A stretch of DNA of 64,000 nt from Uranotaenia lowii (Eukaryota; Arthropoda; Insecta; Diptera; Culicidae). The notes under the pieces are model-generated. The model had not been told where the DNA came from. It was given only the letters and a program-made list of their open reading frames with translations, and did not search any database. Made by a program: the position numbers and the translations under genes. Shown piece by piece: positions 1-10,765 of this stretch; the first letter of the stretch is position 1, and each line of letters starts with the position of its first letter. The stretch covers positions 150,662,843 through 150,726,842 of the forward strand of contig NC_073693.1 in the NCBI RefSeq assembly GCF_029784155.1. The letters run 5' to 3'.

Positions 1-304
1 GATTCTATGGAATTTTACGGACCCTTCAGTCTTGCAGTGTGGAGAGGGGAGAGACGGAGGAGCTTCCATATAAATGTTGATGTATTGATTAAAACTTATC
101 AATATAAAAATATAACCAAATTTAATATATGATTAAATGTTAAAGAGTAAAACTATTCAGACTTAAAAATAAATAAATAAAGAAAACAATTGAGATTGCG
201 TTCAGCAAAGTTCGACCAGCTGTATTTCAATGAAAATATTTACATTTTACATGTTTACCACTAATAATCAAAGGTTTGAAGAACCTCTTAGCTGAATGAA
301 ACTA
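1..304. other. unassigned AT-rich DNA
   Basis: I see no coding potential or clear repeat structure. The 12-base word ACATGTTTACCA near 248 recurs just beyond the inverted repeat that ends at 785, which hints that the neighbouring repeat once extended into this stretch. Confidence 0.4.
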
Positions 305-785
305 TGATTTCAAAGTAGTCGAAGATTCCTTTGAATTCAGCTACAGTATTTGAAAGACCCAAATACTAGTATTTCACTAGCTACTTGCTAGCATCCTCAG
401 TGGGTTTTCGACTGAAGAAAGTGTATCATTTCCCTCCCTTAAATTGTCCAAGCTAGGTAGCTCTGAATTATTTGTAGGAAAAAGAAGATTTTGAGATTTA
501 CAGGAAACCAACCAGTACTATGAGGGTTATCCCAAGCACCTCTAATCATTCATTCGGACATAAGATGGCCGCTTTCCATCATATGATCCACAGAATGAAT
601 TCGATTCCTCTCTCAAAAGAAGGGGAAGAAAAGGAACTTCAATATATCTTCCAAACGGCTAATAAGAATGCATATCAATCCAGTTCCATTCAAGCCATCA
701 TCAACAAAAAACAAAAAATTCTTCAGAGAAGGTCTTTCAAATACTGTAGCTGAATTCAAAGGAATCTTCGACTACTTTGAAATCA
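305..785. repeat. Inverted-repeat unit, 55-bp perfect arms
   Basis: Positions 305-359 and 731-785 are exact reverse complements over 55 bp, with about 370 bp between them. The interior carries the Penelope-like reverse transcriptase remnant annotated separately. Penelope elements often carry terminal repeats in inverted orientation, so the arms may be what is left of such repeats. Alternatively a foldback element may have picked up the fragment. The perfect identity contrasts with the decayed interior. The identity is seen directly and its origin is inferred. Confidence 0.85.
460..730 (+). pseudogene. Penelope-like element RT fragment
   Basis: The frame read from about 490 contains IYRKPTST followed by a stretch with SNHSFGHKMAAFHHMIHRM. 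This aligns with the IYRKPTSTDRYITADSNHFGAQKQAAFHSMAHRL segment of the intact Penelope-like protein at 52632-54713. That segment lies between the YVDD catalytic core and the GIY-YIG endonuclease. Only about 80-90 codons survive, with a stop just upstream near 460-470. The RT core and the endonuclease are both absent. It is a dead fragment and cannot be functional. The family assignment rests on within-window homology. Confidence 0.7.
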
Positions 786-1240
786 CATGTTTACCAATAT
801 TTCCAGGATCCCGCGGGATTCCGGGAATTCTCGGAGAGTTGACCGTCAGATTTCCCGATGGCACTTTGAAACATTTCAAAATCTGTTCAGAAAGTTCTGA
901 TAGCTCGGTCCAGGATTCCATTCAAACTATCTTGTCAAAATAAGAACGTAAATTATTTGAACTTCTTCAATCGGTGACTTTTTTAAATCCAAGGTTATCC
1001 ATTCGAAGATAATTTGGCCTTCAGGCTGTTATGTCGAATTATCTTTAGGCTGAATGGTCTTTAGGCCATTTTATCTGAAATTCATTAAGCCTACCATCTT
1101 TTCAGCCTACTTTCCATTCGGCATAGCATCCATTCGATCCAATGATCATTTGGACTTACAACTATCGGCCTAATGGCCTGAGTTTCCAACATCAACATCG
1201 AAAAGTTTCAATTGTAACCTACATAGGTTGGGTGTCAATC
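786..1240. other. unassigned DNA with degenerate short repeats
   Basis: From about 985 to 1180 the words TTTAGGC, GGCCTAA, CCATTCG and CATTCGG recur many times in both orientations (for example ATTCGAAGATAATTTGGCC). This looks like degenerate simple repeat or decayed MITE sequence. A short open frame runs to 943 in continuation of the Penelope-remnant block. I recognise no domain in it. Confidence 0.35.
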
Positions 1241-2400
1241 AACTAAAATCAAAGAGTTGTTTTTGTGCCCAAACCTCAACCTTCAAATCTTCTTCATTTT
1301 GTTCGTCTTAATTCTCACGACTCAATTTGTGAACCATTCCAAGAACCTGGCTGTCGAAAGCAGGACATTTTGCGGGTTTCGGTTACATCGTTGACATTAC
1401 TTAGCTCGGTTTGCTACAGCAGCAAAGCAAGGGTAGGTATGCAGAGTGTTTTTGCCTGGCATCATCGTCGGGTTTCCTCATTCTTACTGGACTGCTTGTT
1501 GGCATGCCGCCTCCCTCTTAGCTCGGCTTAGCCATCTGGAATGTCGGTGTCCGTCATGCGACGGGAAGAAGCGTGTGACGGGAAGCACCAAGTGTGTTGG
1601 TGTGTGCGTGTGTTTGTGTTCGCGTTTGTATGTGTGTGCTCGTGTAGGTTTTTGCACTTAACCTTTTACCCATTTGCACAAAACTGTGCCCGGAGCAGTC
1701 GGAAAATCCAGCAGAGACCACGAATAATGTTGGCAGGAAATCATGTTGAGCTTTTGATTGAGGCTTCGGGTTGAGGAAAATCGTTATGTAAACTTAGGGC
1801 ACTTATTATGGTTATTATGGGTCACGTGGGTGTTTGCTCAAGATGATGGTGTTAATGTGGCGGAGATGGCCACAAAACAAGGACCCTCTCGAGAAAGTGC
1901 TTTTGCATAAGAATGAGAAGTGCCGCTTACTTATTTCCTCTGGTTCGGATTCCGGAGAGCCTTTTCGATGTTGGTATATCCTTAATATTTGCATACAATA
2001 TTTTCCCCAGAAACAAGAAACAGTGATGTATTTATTAAACATTATCACGTTCCTGCTATTTCCACCACCAAACATTTCCAGAGCATCATTATAGTTAGCT
2101 GTCAGAAGGCAGGCATAATCTTCTGTGGCACTGTTCCTGATAGCCCCTGGAATGATGGATGATATGTCATGCCATGACCCCGAGGAACTCAATTTCCTTT
2201 CCCGAGGTACGGTCCAATTTTCGTCTGAGTCATTTCGAAATCCCCAGATCACATCCGCACACGAATGTGTGTCTAATGTTTTCATCAGGTTGTGGTGGCT
2301 GGCGGCTTTTTGACATTTGGGAGGCCAGATTATAACTGTCAGGGACGATTGAGATTCGTTTTGGGAATTAATTTTCAACTGGTTAACTACGAGACTTTTG
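1241..2400. other. less AT-rich unique-looking region; GT-rich stretch
   Basis: This segment is visibly richer in GC than its surroundings and shows no inverted repeats. An imperfect (GT)n stretch lies at about 1595-1655. On the minus strand a frame is open over 2378-1815 (187 codons, no recognised domain). Shorter plus-strand frames overlap it, so openness alone is weak evidence of coding. It could be conserved non-coding sequence, an untranslated region or a lineage-specific exon. I cannot decide which. Confidence 0.3.
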
Positions 2401-3789
2401 TTTAATGATATGATCTGTTCATTTCAGTAGAATGGAAAACAGACAAAAAGATTGTATAGGTAATATTGATTTAGTTGAAAACTTAAAAACAAAAAAAGTT
2501 GAGCAACACTTGTTACAAGATAGTACAATTTTAATAAAATAATTCTGTCTTTGGAGGCCCGGTACTTTGTGTACATATTTGATATAGGTAGATGAAAAGT
2601 TTTAATTTTTTTTAAACATGAATGTCTAGATTTTATGAAATTTAACTTTTTGGTTCTCTACATGTATCATTTTGAGATTGAACTGAGTAATTTTTTTTTG
2701 GGTACAGTGAAAAATATTGTCAAATTGTATATTGAAACAAAAATTCGAATTAACTGTTTTGTGAAATAATGCCGGATTGACTTATTTATTGAATTAAGAG
2801 CTTTGAATTATAAAAACATAACAACATATCAAAATAACAAAAAACACACCTTTTAATTTAAATTTGAGCCACTCGTTAAAATCAATTACGATCTCGATTT
2901 ATTTAGCTCAAAATTCTTATTATAGGAATTTCAAATTATACCATTCTATATGATTTGCACATTCAATAAACAAAATAATTAAAATTTGGTAACACTATCG
3001 GTTATTTTTTATATATCTTCACTTGCACTAAAGATGTTTGATACTTGAAAACCATTTCCAATTGTACTTTTTTGCCAGATGCTTCTAACATCGAAGTTTC
3101 AAATTATTTTAACATGTTAAAGCTGGCAAGTGAATTAAAAACCCAAACGTTTTGGTTAGTTTTTGTTGAAAATTACCCCACACTCTTTTTGTTTCCATAA
3201 ACTACTTGTTAATAACTAGCCTTAAATATTATTAAACATTATTTGCTGTCGAAAAAAGGTTTGGAAAAAAGCAAAATTTTAGGGCTCGAGAAATAATTTG
3301 AACAATTTTGCTGTAGCTATATCTGACCACTCTTAGCTTCGTCATGAGTAGGTTTATATGTATATATTACAAAACCGGATAAGAAATAGAAAAAAAAAGA
3401 TTTTTGTTTCCATTTTGAAGCAACTCATAAGGGTGAAAAACCAAGAAAAACATAAAATCGTATTGCAAATGATATCTTAAGTCGTTTACAATTTCAACTG
3501 CATAATGAAAAGATCGTATAGAATGTCGTCTGAAGTCAGTTTAAATCGGATATGATAGAAAATCCTCCATGTTTGTAAATTTTGAAATGATTTTACTGCC
3601 ACGCGGGCTTTAAGTAAGAAAATCATCGTTATGTTCTCTCAGCAACCAGCAGTGCATCCAATGGCTAGACATCATGTGGGAAATTAGTAATATTAACCAA
3701 TAAGAGAGCTGAAAATTATTGTCTTTGGCAACGATTTGTAGTGTATGAAATCGAAGTCTTGCGCTTTCTTGCATTCTTCCGGTAGGTAC
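2401..3789. other. unassigned AT-rich DNA
   Basis: The stretch is strongly AT-rich with many homopolymer A or T runs. I see no coding sequence, TSD-flanked element or long inverted repeat. Confidence 0.4.
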
Positions 3790-3849
3790 AAGGTTGCAAA
3801 ATCTCATGAGATTGAGATTTTTTTTTGAGTCAGTATGTATGTAGGTATG

Positions 3850-3957
3850 AAGTGCCCGGTGAAAGCTCAAATCTGAAGAAAAAGCTAAAATCTGTCAAAA
3901 AAAGCTTAAATCTGAGAGATGTGCTCCACACAGATTGTATAACGTTGCCGGGATCTG
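3850..3957 (+). repeat. fragment of the CAGATCC hAT-like MITE
   Basis: It holds several AAGCTCAAATCTGA-type words followed by GTGCTCCACACAGATTGT and the end motif AACGTTGCCGGGATCTG. The same words occur in the complete MITE at 4300-4994, whose ends are CAGAT and TTCTG. It appears to be one arm of a second copy. No TSD could be assigned. Confidence 0.55.
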
Positions 3958-4299
3958 GAAGTACCGTAGGTATGAATCGGATAGTGCCCAATTTGTGTAG
4001 TAATCGTCGCTTTAGAAAGAAATGAAATTCATGTTTGTATATTGCCTCCACTTTGGTTGGAAAATGTTGTTTTTTTTTTTTAAATTTTATACAATCATTC
4101 TATAAGGCATATGGAACAAGAATGGAACACCATAAGACTATAGCTAGTGCAGGGAAGTGCATAAACCGCGAAGAAAATCAATGTTTTTCAAATCGAACCA
4201 AATCTTCGAAAATAAACTTGTGATAATCTCCAGAAAATCAATTGGATTGAGTTTCAGACACCTCACGAGCTTACAAACGGAGAAATAGTCTCTTTTAAT

Positions 4300-4994
4300 C
4301 AGATCCCTGCAACCATACAGGATTTGTCTATGTATTATGTGACCTACATCTTTTAACCAAGTGTTGGTGAATCTCGTTTTTAAGCTTTTTTCACTCAGAA
4401 CTAAGCTTTTTTTGCCCTGAGCGCATAGGAGATGAAAGCTTGATCTGAAGAAAAAAGCTTAAATCTGAGGAAAAAAGCTCAAATCTAAGAAATGTGCTCC
4501 ACACAGATCCCTGCAACGATACACGATTTGTCTATGTATCGTGTGGTCAACATCTTTTAAATATGTGCTCGTGAATCTCGTTTTTAAGCTTTTATTATTC
4601 AGATTTAAGCTTTTTTTGCCTTCATAGGAGATGAAAGATTAAATCTGAGGAAAACAGCTTAAATCTCTCAAAAAAAAGGGGAAATCTGAGAGATGTGCTC
4701 CACACGGTATGAATAACATTGCCGGGATCTGATTGTATATCGTTGCCAGGATCTGCTTTTATTCAGGCCCATGCAGTTCTAATCGATCCGTGTTGAGCAC
4801 ATCTATCAGAATTAAGCTTTTTTCTCAGATTTATGCTTTTTTTTCTTAGATTTGAGCATTCATCTCCAATACTCTCAAGGCAAAAAAAGCTTAAATCTGT
4901 GGAAAAAAAGCCTAAAACGAGATGAACTTACACTTAGCAAATTGATGTTGGTCACACGATACATAGAGAAATCGTGTAACATTGCATACTTCTG
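4300..4994. mobile_element. hAT-like MITE with 8-bp TSD
   Basis: The termini are CAGATCC... and, in reverse complement, CAGAAGTATGCAA. Both continue into a matching stretch around TCTATGTAT(C/T)(G/A)TGTGACC. The octamer CTTTTAAT flanks it at 4292-4299 and 4995-5002, and the sequence outside rejoins cleanly into the terminal repeat of the surrounding element. CAG...CTG ends with an 8-bp TSD fit hAT. The interior holds repeated AAGCTTAAATCTGA-type words in both orientations and a second internal copy of the terminal motif near 4505. It is non-coding. Confidence 0.7.
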
Positions 4995-5034
4995 CTTTTA
5001 ATCCCATAAATCCCCTATATTTTGTAAACAATCC

Positions 5035-5650
5035 AGAAAAATACTGATTTGGACTAGAAAATTTTGAATAGAATGACACCTATCTTGTGTGTGTTTTTTT
5101 TCTTGACAAATCGATTGAAGGATATTAAAGCCACCGCAAGCATCGGAAAAGGGAGTTTGGCCGTTCTACCCCCAGTTTCCCTAGTTTTTTTTGAATATTT
5201 TTGAAAAAAGCATGTACGAACTGGGAATTTTGAAACCAAATGAAACTTAGCTTGTGTGTTTTTTTTTTCGAAGAATCAATTGAAATCTTATTGAGCCACC
5301 GCACGCTTCGTAAAATTTTACCCTCAATTCCCCTATATTTTTCAATAATTTATGAAAATAGTATGTTCTGACTCGAAAAAGTTAAAACAAATAAGACCCA
5401 TCTTGTGTGAGTTTTTCCGAGGAATCAAATGTTTGAGCCACCGCGCGTATCACAAAAGTGTAGTTATGGCTGTTTTCCCCTCAATTCCACTACATGTTTC
5501 AATTTATTCATAAAAAAGCACGTTCAAACAAGAAAATTTTGAACCAAATGAGACTTATCCTGTGTAATTTATTCCGAGGAACAAATGAAGGCTGAGGAAC
5601 CGCGCGCATCGGAAAATGAAGTTTTGGCTGTTTTTACTCTTAATTCCCCT
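5035..5650 (+). repeat. ~163-bp tandem repeat array (4 units)
   Basis: The core GAGCCACCGCACGC and its variants recur at about 5129, 5293, 5435 and 5595. Each is followed by a TTTTACCCTCAATTCCCCTACA block, then GAAAATTTTGAACCAAATGAGAC, then a TTCCGAGGAATCAAATG block. Spacings are 164, 142 and 160 bp. The same unit forms the larger array at 26.4-27.9 kb. Confidence 0.8.
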
Positions 5651-5995
5651 ACATTTTTTTCAAATAGTCAACTACATTTTTAGAAGCGTGCGGTTGCTCA
5701 AATAGCCATTATTTGATTCCTCGGAAAAAAACACATAAGATAAATCTCATTTGGTTCAAAACTTTCGAGTCGTTTTTCTGAAATATTTGAAAACTGTAGG
5801 GGAAAAGAGGGTAAAACAGCCAAGATGGAAAAATCGCACAAGCTAAGTTTCAGTTGATTCAAAATTTTCAAATCAGTGTTAAAGCGATTTTGCGGACTTT
5901 TTAACTACAGGAAAGTATATTTTCATAGATTTAGTTCATGTAGGAGGGAAGATATTGAATTTTTTTTTCGATTTATACACTTTTTCCCCGTAGTG

Positions 5996-6429
5996 CAACA
6001 GTTCATATTCTCACATCGAGAGGATTCAATCTCGGGAATTTTAAATCGCGAAATTCGAAAATCTTACTTTCATATTTAGTGAATTTAAATAAAACTTTTT
6101 TGATGCTGAAAAGCACTTGTTTTGCATGAAACAATGATTTGATTACGTTTTGTTTTGCTCTGGCAAATTCTGCAGATCAGGCTTATTGAGTTGCTAAAAT
6201 TTCTTTGAAGTTTTTGAAGTAGATAAATAAAAATTGTTTGATTAATGATTGTTCTAAAAATAGCTTAAATAATAGATTAAGATTTAGGGTAGTTCCCATT
6301 GATCGAACAAAACTTTGATATAGTTTAAAGTTTACGATTACAAATCTTTTCAACAATTGTTGGCTTTTTGCCGAACATTAAAAAAACGATACAGAAAACG
6401 ATACAGCGAATTTCAGTCTTCCTCCCCCA
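5996..6429. other. unassigned AT-rich DNA
   Basis: No coding sequence or defined repeat was seen. Confidence 0.35.
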
Positions 6430-6840
6430 GATTATCATGAATGGTTTTTTCAGAAGCCTTAAACACAATTTAAAATCTGTCGCCGAGTTTTGATTAATAT
6501 TTTTTAATCTTTCTTTTTCGCGGATCTACTCACTTGATTTGGCATATCAAACAAAAAAAAGTGTTGTAATTTTTTTTTCATTTTTGCCTTCCAAACGAAA
6601 TTTTTTGAGCAAGTTTTACAAAAATAATCATAAAAGGTTTTTTGGAAGCCTAAAACACGATTGAAAATCAGGCGATAAATTTTCGTTGAGTAATATCTGG
6701 GTTTAGACAAAATGAGCCCGGGTATCTCTAGGATTTTTTGTCGTCAATTAGGAAATCAAATGTTCGGATTTTGCCAGATTCTCATATAAAATTGCTCGGA
6801 TTCTTATGGCCCGGATACATGCTAAAAAAATCCGGCAACC
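6430..6840 (-). repeat. GGTTGCC-ended dispersed repeat, copy 1
   Basis: Read on the minus strand it starts AAGGTTGCCGGATTTTTT. It shares GTATCCGGGCC, CTGGCAAAATCC and AACCTTTTATGATTATTTTTG with the copies at 8673-9044 and 63763-64000. An internal direct duplication of about 200 bp is visible around the AGCC(T)TAAACACAATT and AGCCTAAAACACGATT blocks. It is non-coding. Confidence 0.65.
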
Positions 6841-8672
6841 TTATGCCCAGATTTGGGGATAAAAATTATTGTTAAAATTTTGTCTTCCAATTTTTTAGAA
6901 TTAATGTTTGGTTGGATGAAATTCTACTGGTAATGAAAGAAAAAGAAATTCTCTTTTTGAAAAAAAATCCGTATTTTACTAAGATTCAGAAGCAACTGAA
7001 TTGCCAATTGAGCTATATCACAAGCCCAGAAATCAATACGAGTCTAAACCAAACCATAAAAAAATCGTATGTATACTGACATTTCATTTTCTTTTTTAAT
7101 TTAGCATGCACTAGTATTTCATAACAATTTACAATAAATCGAAAAAGTCGAAAAATAAGAAAAATTTGAAAAAAAAATTCACGAACCGCACAAGGACAAC
7201 GTTATAACTTGATAAATATGGATTCGTCCCACAGTCAGTCAGATGGTTAACTTTTTTCTAGCTTTCAAGCATTTATTGTGTTTTTAAAGAAATAGTGCCA
7301 TTTTATTTATTAACAATACATAGGGTAAATGTACCCAACCTTGGCACCTAAGGCATGGTTTACCCTTTTTTTTTTCAACATTCCAACCTTCCTGTTGAGT
7401 GCATCATAAAACATCCTTTGAAGAATTTACTTGCTTACTTGCTTAGAGTTCAATAAAAATATGTTTCCTCTATGGAACTTTCATTAATGTGAGCAAAATG
7501 CATGCAAAGTACTCACTGCGATGGTCTAATTACTTGGCCGCCGTACCAATTGTTTGCCGTTTCGATGATTCGTTTCTTGGCCACCAGCAATGTGCAATAG
7601 ATCTTTACCAACAATACTCAATTGACAGTAAACAGAATCGTTGGCTATTCTGAATATGAGGCCACTGACAGAATGATTCTAGCTGAGCGTAAAGTTCTAT
7701 GCGACGATGGAACACCGGGCTTCACTCATACAACAAAAAAAAAGCTTTTGAAAACATTGATGAAATTTGGTTGGAAGGGAAGTACAAAATAAGCTTTCAT
7801 TTCAAAAAGTCGGAAGTCTAGAATTTCCGCAAATATTTCTTTCATTTTTTTAAACTTTAAACTTTTTACTCATTTTAAACAAAGTGATGATTGTAAACAC
7901 CTCAGGTTGTTTCAGAATGTTTGTGTATGAACAAGAATCACTGGTTTATGAATGATTACCAAACCTAATTGTGGAGTTTTTTTTATTCAGATTACATTTT
8001 CCCCCTATTATTCAGCTATCACTATAAAATTAAAAAAAAAACATGGAAGTCGGCCGGAGGAACAAACAATAATCAGAAGGCTACAGATTATCACAGGCAT
8101 TCCTAAATTCTTTGCTGAGATACTGAATAAAATAAAACCACTAACAACGAAAGCAATTTATGTTCTTGAATATTAAGGATTCTTATCGACATCACTCAGG
8201 ATCAAAATGATCGAGTGAATTTTGAGTTCTAAACAAAAACAATATCTGCGATTTAAATAAAAAGTCTGGGGCGATTTAATTCTGAAATTTCAAAGAGAAA
8301 TCATGTTAAACATCGATAATTTGTGTCTTTACTAGAAAAGTAGCAATCCACATTGTCTAGGTAAGAATAGCTTTAGAAGCGTATCCCAGTGGTATCGAAA
8401 TTAAATTTAATAAAACTATTACATTTGTAAAATTTATCTAGAATAAAGAATTTAAACTGTAATTTATGACAAAATTTGCTAAACAATCTGTAAAATTGTA
8501 AGTTTCGTTAAACATCTCAATGCTACAATCTTATCAGAAACTTCGAATAAAAAAACAAGGTTTATAAGGTTTTCGAAGAAAAGTTAAATTATGGAAAACC
8601 TTTTCAAAAAAAAAGCATGGAAATAAGAATGTTAGTCAATAAATTTCGATTAACATTCAACGTCCAACACCA
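6841..8672. other. unassigned AT-rich DNA
   Basis: Mostly AT-rich non-coding sequence. A TAGGGTAAATGTACCC motif at about 7321 resembles one end of the GGGGAGAG-type MITEs, but no matching partner end was found. The stretch 7500-7740 is less AT-rich and unique-looking. No convincing gene was seen. Confidence 0.35.
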
Positions 8673-9044
8673 GATTGCCAGAATTTCTTCTGCATGTGTC
8701 CGGACCGAGCGAATCCGGGCCTTATTTTAAAAAAAACTGGCAAAATCCGGCCATTTGGTTTCAAAATTGTCGAACGAAAATCCGGTCAATATCCGCGAAA
8801 ATTTGGTCAAATCCAGAAATTATTCAAAAAAAATCAAGAAAAAAATTTTTTTATGCAGATTTCAAATAGTAATAAAATCTTCCTAAAAACCATTTATGAT
8901 TATTTTTATTGAACTTGCTGCAATAACGTTTTGGATGCATAAAAAAAATTCAAAACACAATTAGTTTTTCTTTGTTTGATTTGGCAAATAAAGTGAATAA
9001 ATTAGCGCAAAATACGGGCTTTCTTAGATGAAATCCGGGCAACC
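8673..9044 (+). repeat. GGTTGCC-ended dispersed repeat, copy 2 (MITE-like)
   Basis: It begins ATTGCCAGAATTT and ends AAATCCGGGCAACC. The terminal GGTTGCC and GGCAACC are inverted, as in a MITE. It shares GTGTCCGG, CTGGCAAAATCCGGCCATT and TTTATGATTATTTTTATTG blocks with the other copies. Short frames inside are low-complexity and not coding. Confidence 0.65.
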
Positions 9045-10751
9045 GGACCGGAGAGGACTTTTCCCAAATTTCGTAAATAATAAGTTGAATGATGTCTCTG
9101 TTTCTAAGAACAAATATTAACAATAAAATTTAAATCATTTTACTAATTAAGACTTAGTGATGTATATTCTTATCAATTTCGGCTGGTATTGAAGGCTTTG
9201 CATTTGAGAAATTATGTTATATTTCCTTTGAAACATTTCAAACTATAGATAAATTAGCTTTTCCTTTCCTTGTTTAGGTTTTCGTTCATCAAAATTGTTA
9301 TCATATTTGAATGACGTTTCATTTTAATACTATCCATGAAGCTTTACAAGTTGTTACTAAGTTATTTTCAAATTGGCCTGTTGATCTTAAAGGTTACTAA
9401 CCCCTAAATTAAAGGAAAATGGTGACAATTTTTCAAATTTAAAAAATTGTCCCTATGTTTCATTAAGTTACTCAAATTTCAGTAATGTACAGTAAATAAA
9501 TGTTCGAAAGTACTCTTAGGAAATTAACAAAAAATATTTGGTGGAATTCAGCCCAGAGTGAATTGTAAGTTACAGTGATCCCTGACTGTTCTCTATGATT
9601 AGGTCAATGGTATCTTCAAGCTGATTTTTTCCTATTAAAGTCCGACAGCTTTTGTACAGGGTGACGCTTGACGACGAACGTGAAAGCATTCCAATCAGTA
9701 TCAACCCCCTCTAATAGCCAAGAGCGACAAAAGAGAAATAGTAAGACGAATAGATCAAGAAAGACCACTTTTCCGGAAAATTGGTCCTCGAAATGTCCGT
9801 TTTCTTTGTGATCCAAGATTCAACACAAGCAAAGCTTACTGCATGAGAACTGCAACTGGTGACCAAAGTCGGTAGAAAGTTTTCCGCTCTTTTATCCAGT
9901 TCACCTAAAGAATTATGTCTTCGCAAGACTTTTCATGACAAACTCTGTCACATCCCTAATCGAATTAATTGAGCTTCCAGTCGGCATCGATCAAATATTC
10001 AATAAACATTTGTTTTTGTAATCCAACAGAACCCAAATCTGTCATTGATTGAATATATTGAATTCGCTACCGACAGCGATGAGCAAAATAACCAAGAACA
10101 TCTTGAATCTCACAGCAGCCCGTTAATAGGCACCTAAGGATTCTTTCGCTTTGCCATTTCGCAGTTCTTTTTCCCATTTTTTTTTCTTTATTGGGTGCTA
10201 ATAAAATTGACTCCCATTTGCACCAACGGCACCCGGTCGGTTTTTGGTCGTGCTTGGGGTTTCATCTCGACTGACTCCCACACATCCATATCACACGCAT
10301 CGCATCGACTAGCCGAGGCAGCACTCCTACTTTACTAGTAAAAAAATGGAAAACCGGAGCAAAGCAGCTCCTACTCTACTGAGGCTGGAATAAATGGGGG
10401 GATGCTGACGCAAACATTGACTGGCGCATCTTTTATGCATGAAGCAAATGGTAATATGATTACCGATACCAAAATCCCCCTGACACCGATTGTGGAATCA
10501 ATTGCACCTCTGCTGACTATGTTTTTTTTTCATTGATGGAACAAATTGTAGGAACATTTATCAGTCAGATTTAACTCCAGACAGCCCTCTATCGAAGGTC
10601 CGTTTGATTTCTTGCAAATGGTTGGAAAAGTAAATCGTTCCAATATTCTAACCAAATTACACTTGAGGTTTTTAAAGAAACTGTGACCTATAAAACTTAT
10701 TTTGAATCTAGTAGATAGGTATCTAGTTGCAGATTATTTACAATATAAGCT
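9045..10751. other. unassigned DNA; GC-moderate block 10.13-10.53 kb
   Basis: AT-rich up to about 10.1 kb. Then comes a unique-looking block (about 10130-10530) with normal base composition and no long frame. That composition is more typical of conserved non-coding or intronic host DNA than of the surrounding repeats. No splice-bounded exon could be argued. Confidence 0.35.
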
Positions 10752-10765
10752 GAAACGTATCTTTT

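Larger units (their letters stand above)
4141..5995. mobile_element. Degenerate Transib-like non-autonomous element
   Basis: Both termini match those of the 7.5-kb element at 26281-33790. The left end shares AAACCGCGAAGAAAATCAAT and the later AGAAAATCAATTGGAT... block. The right end, in reverse complement, reads CACTACGGGGAAAAAGTGTA against CACAATGGGGAAAAAAGTGT. The outer bases are eroded and the flanking pentamers differ (GACTA and CAACA), so no TSD survives. Inside are four direct copies of the ~163-bp unit, at least one inverted copy near 5680-5830, and a hAT-like MITE inserted at 4300. No transposase frame is present. Confidence 0.65.
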
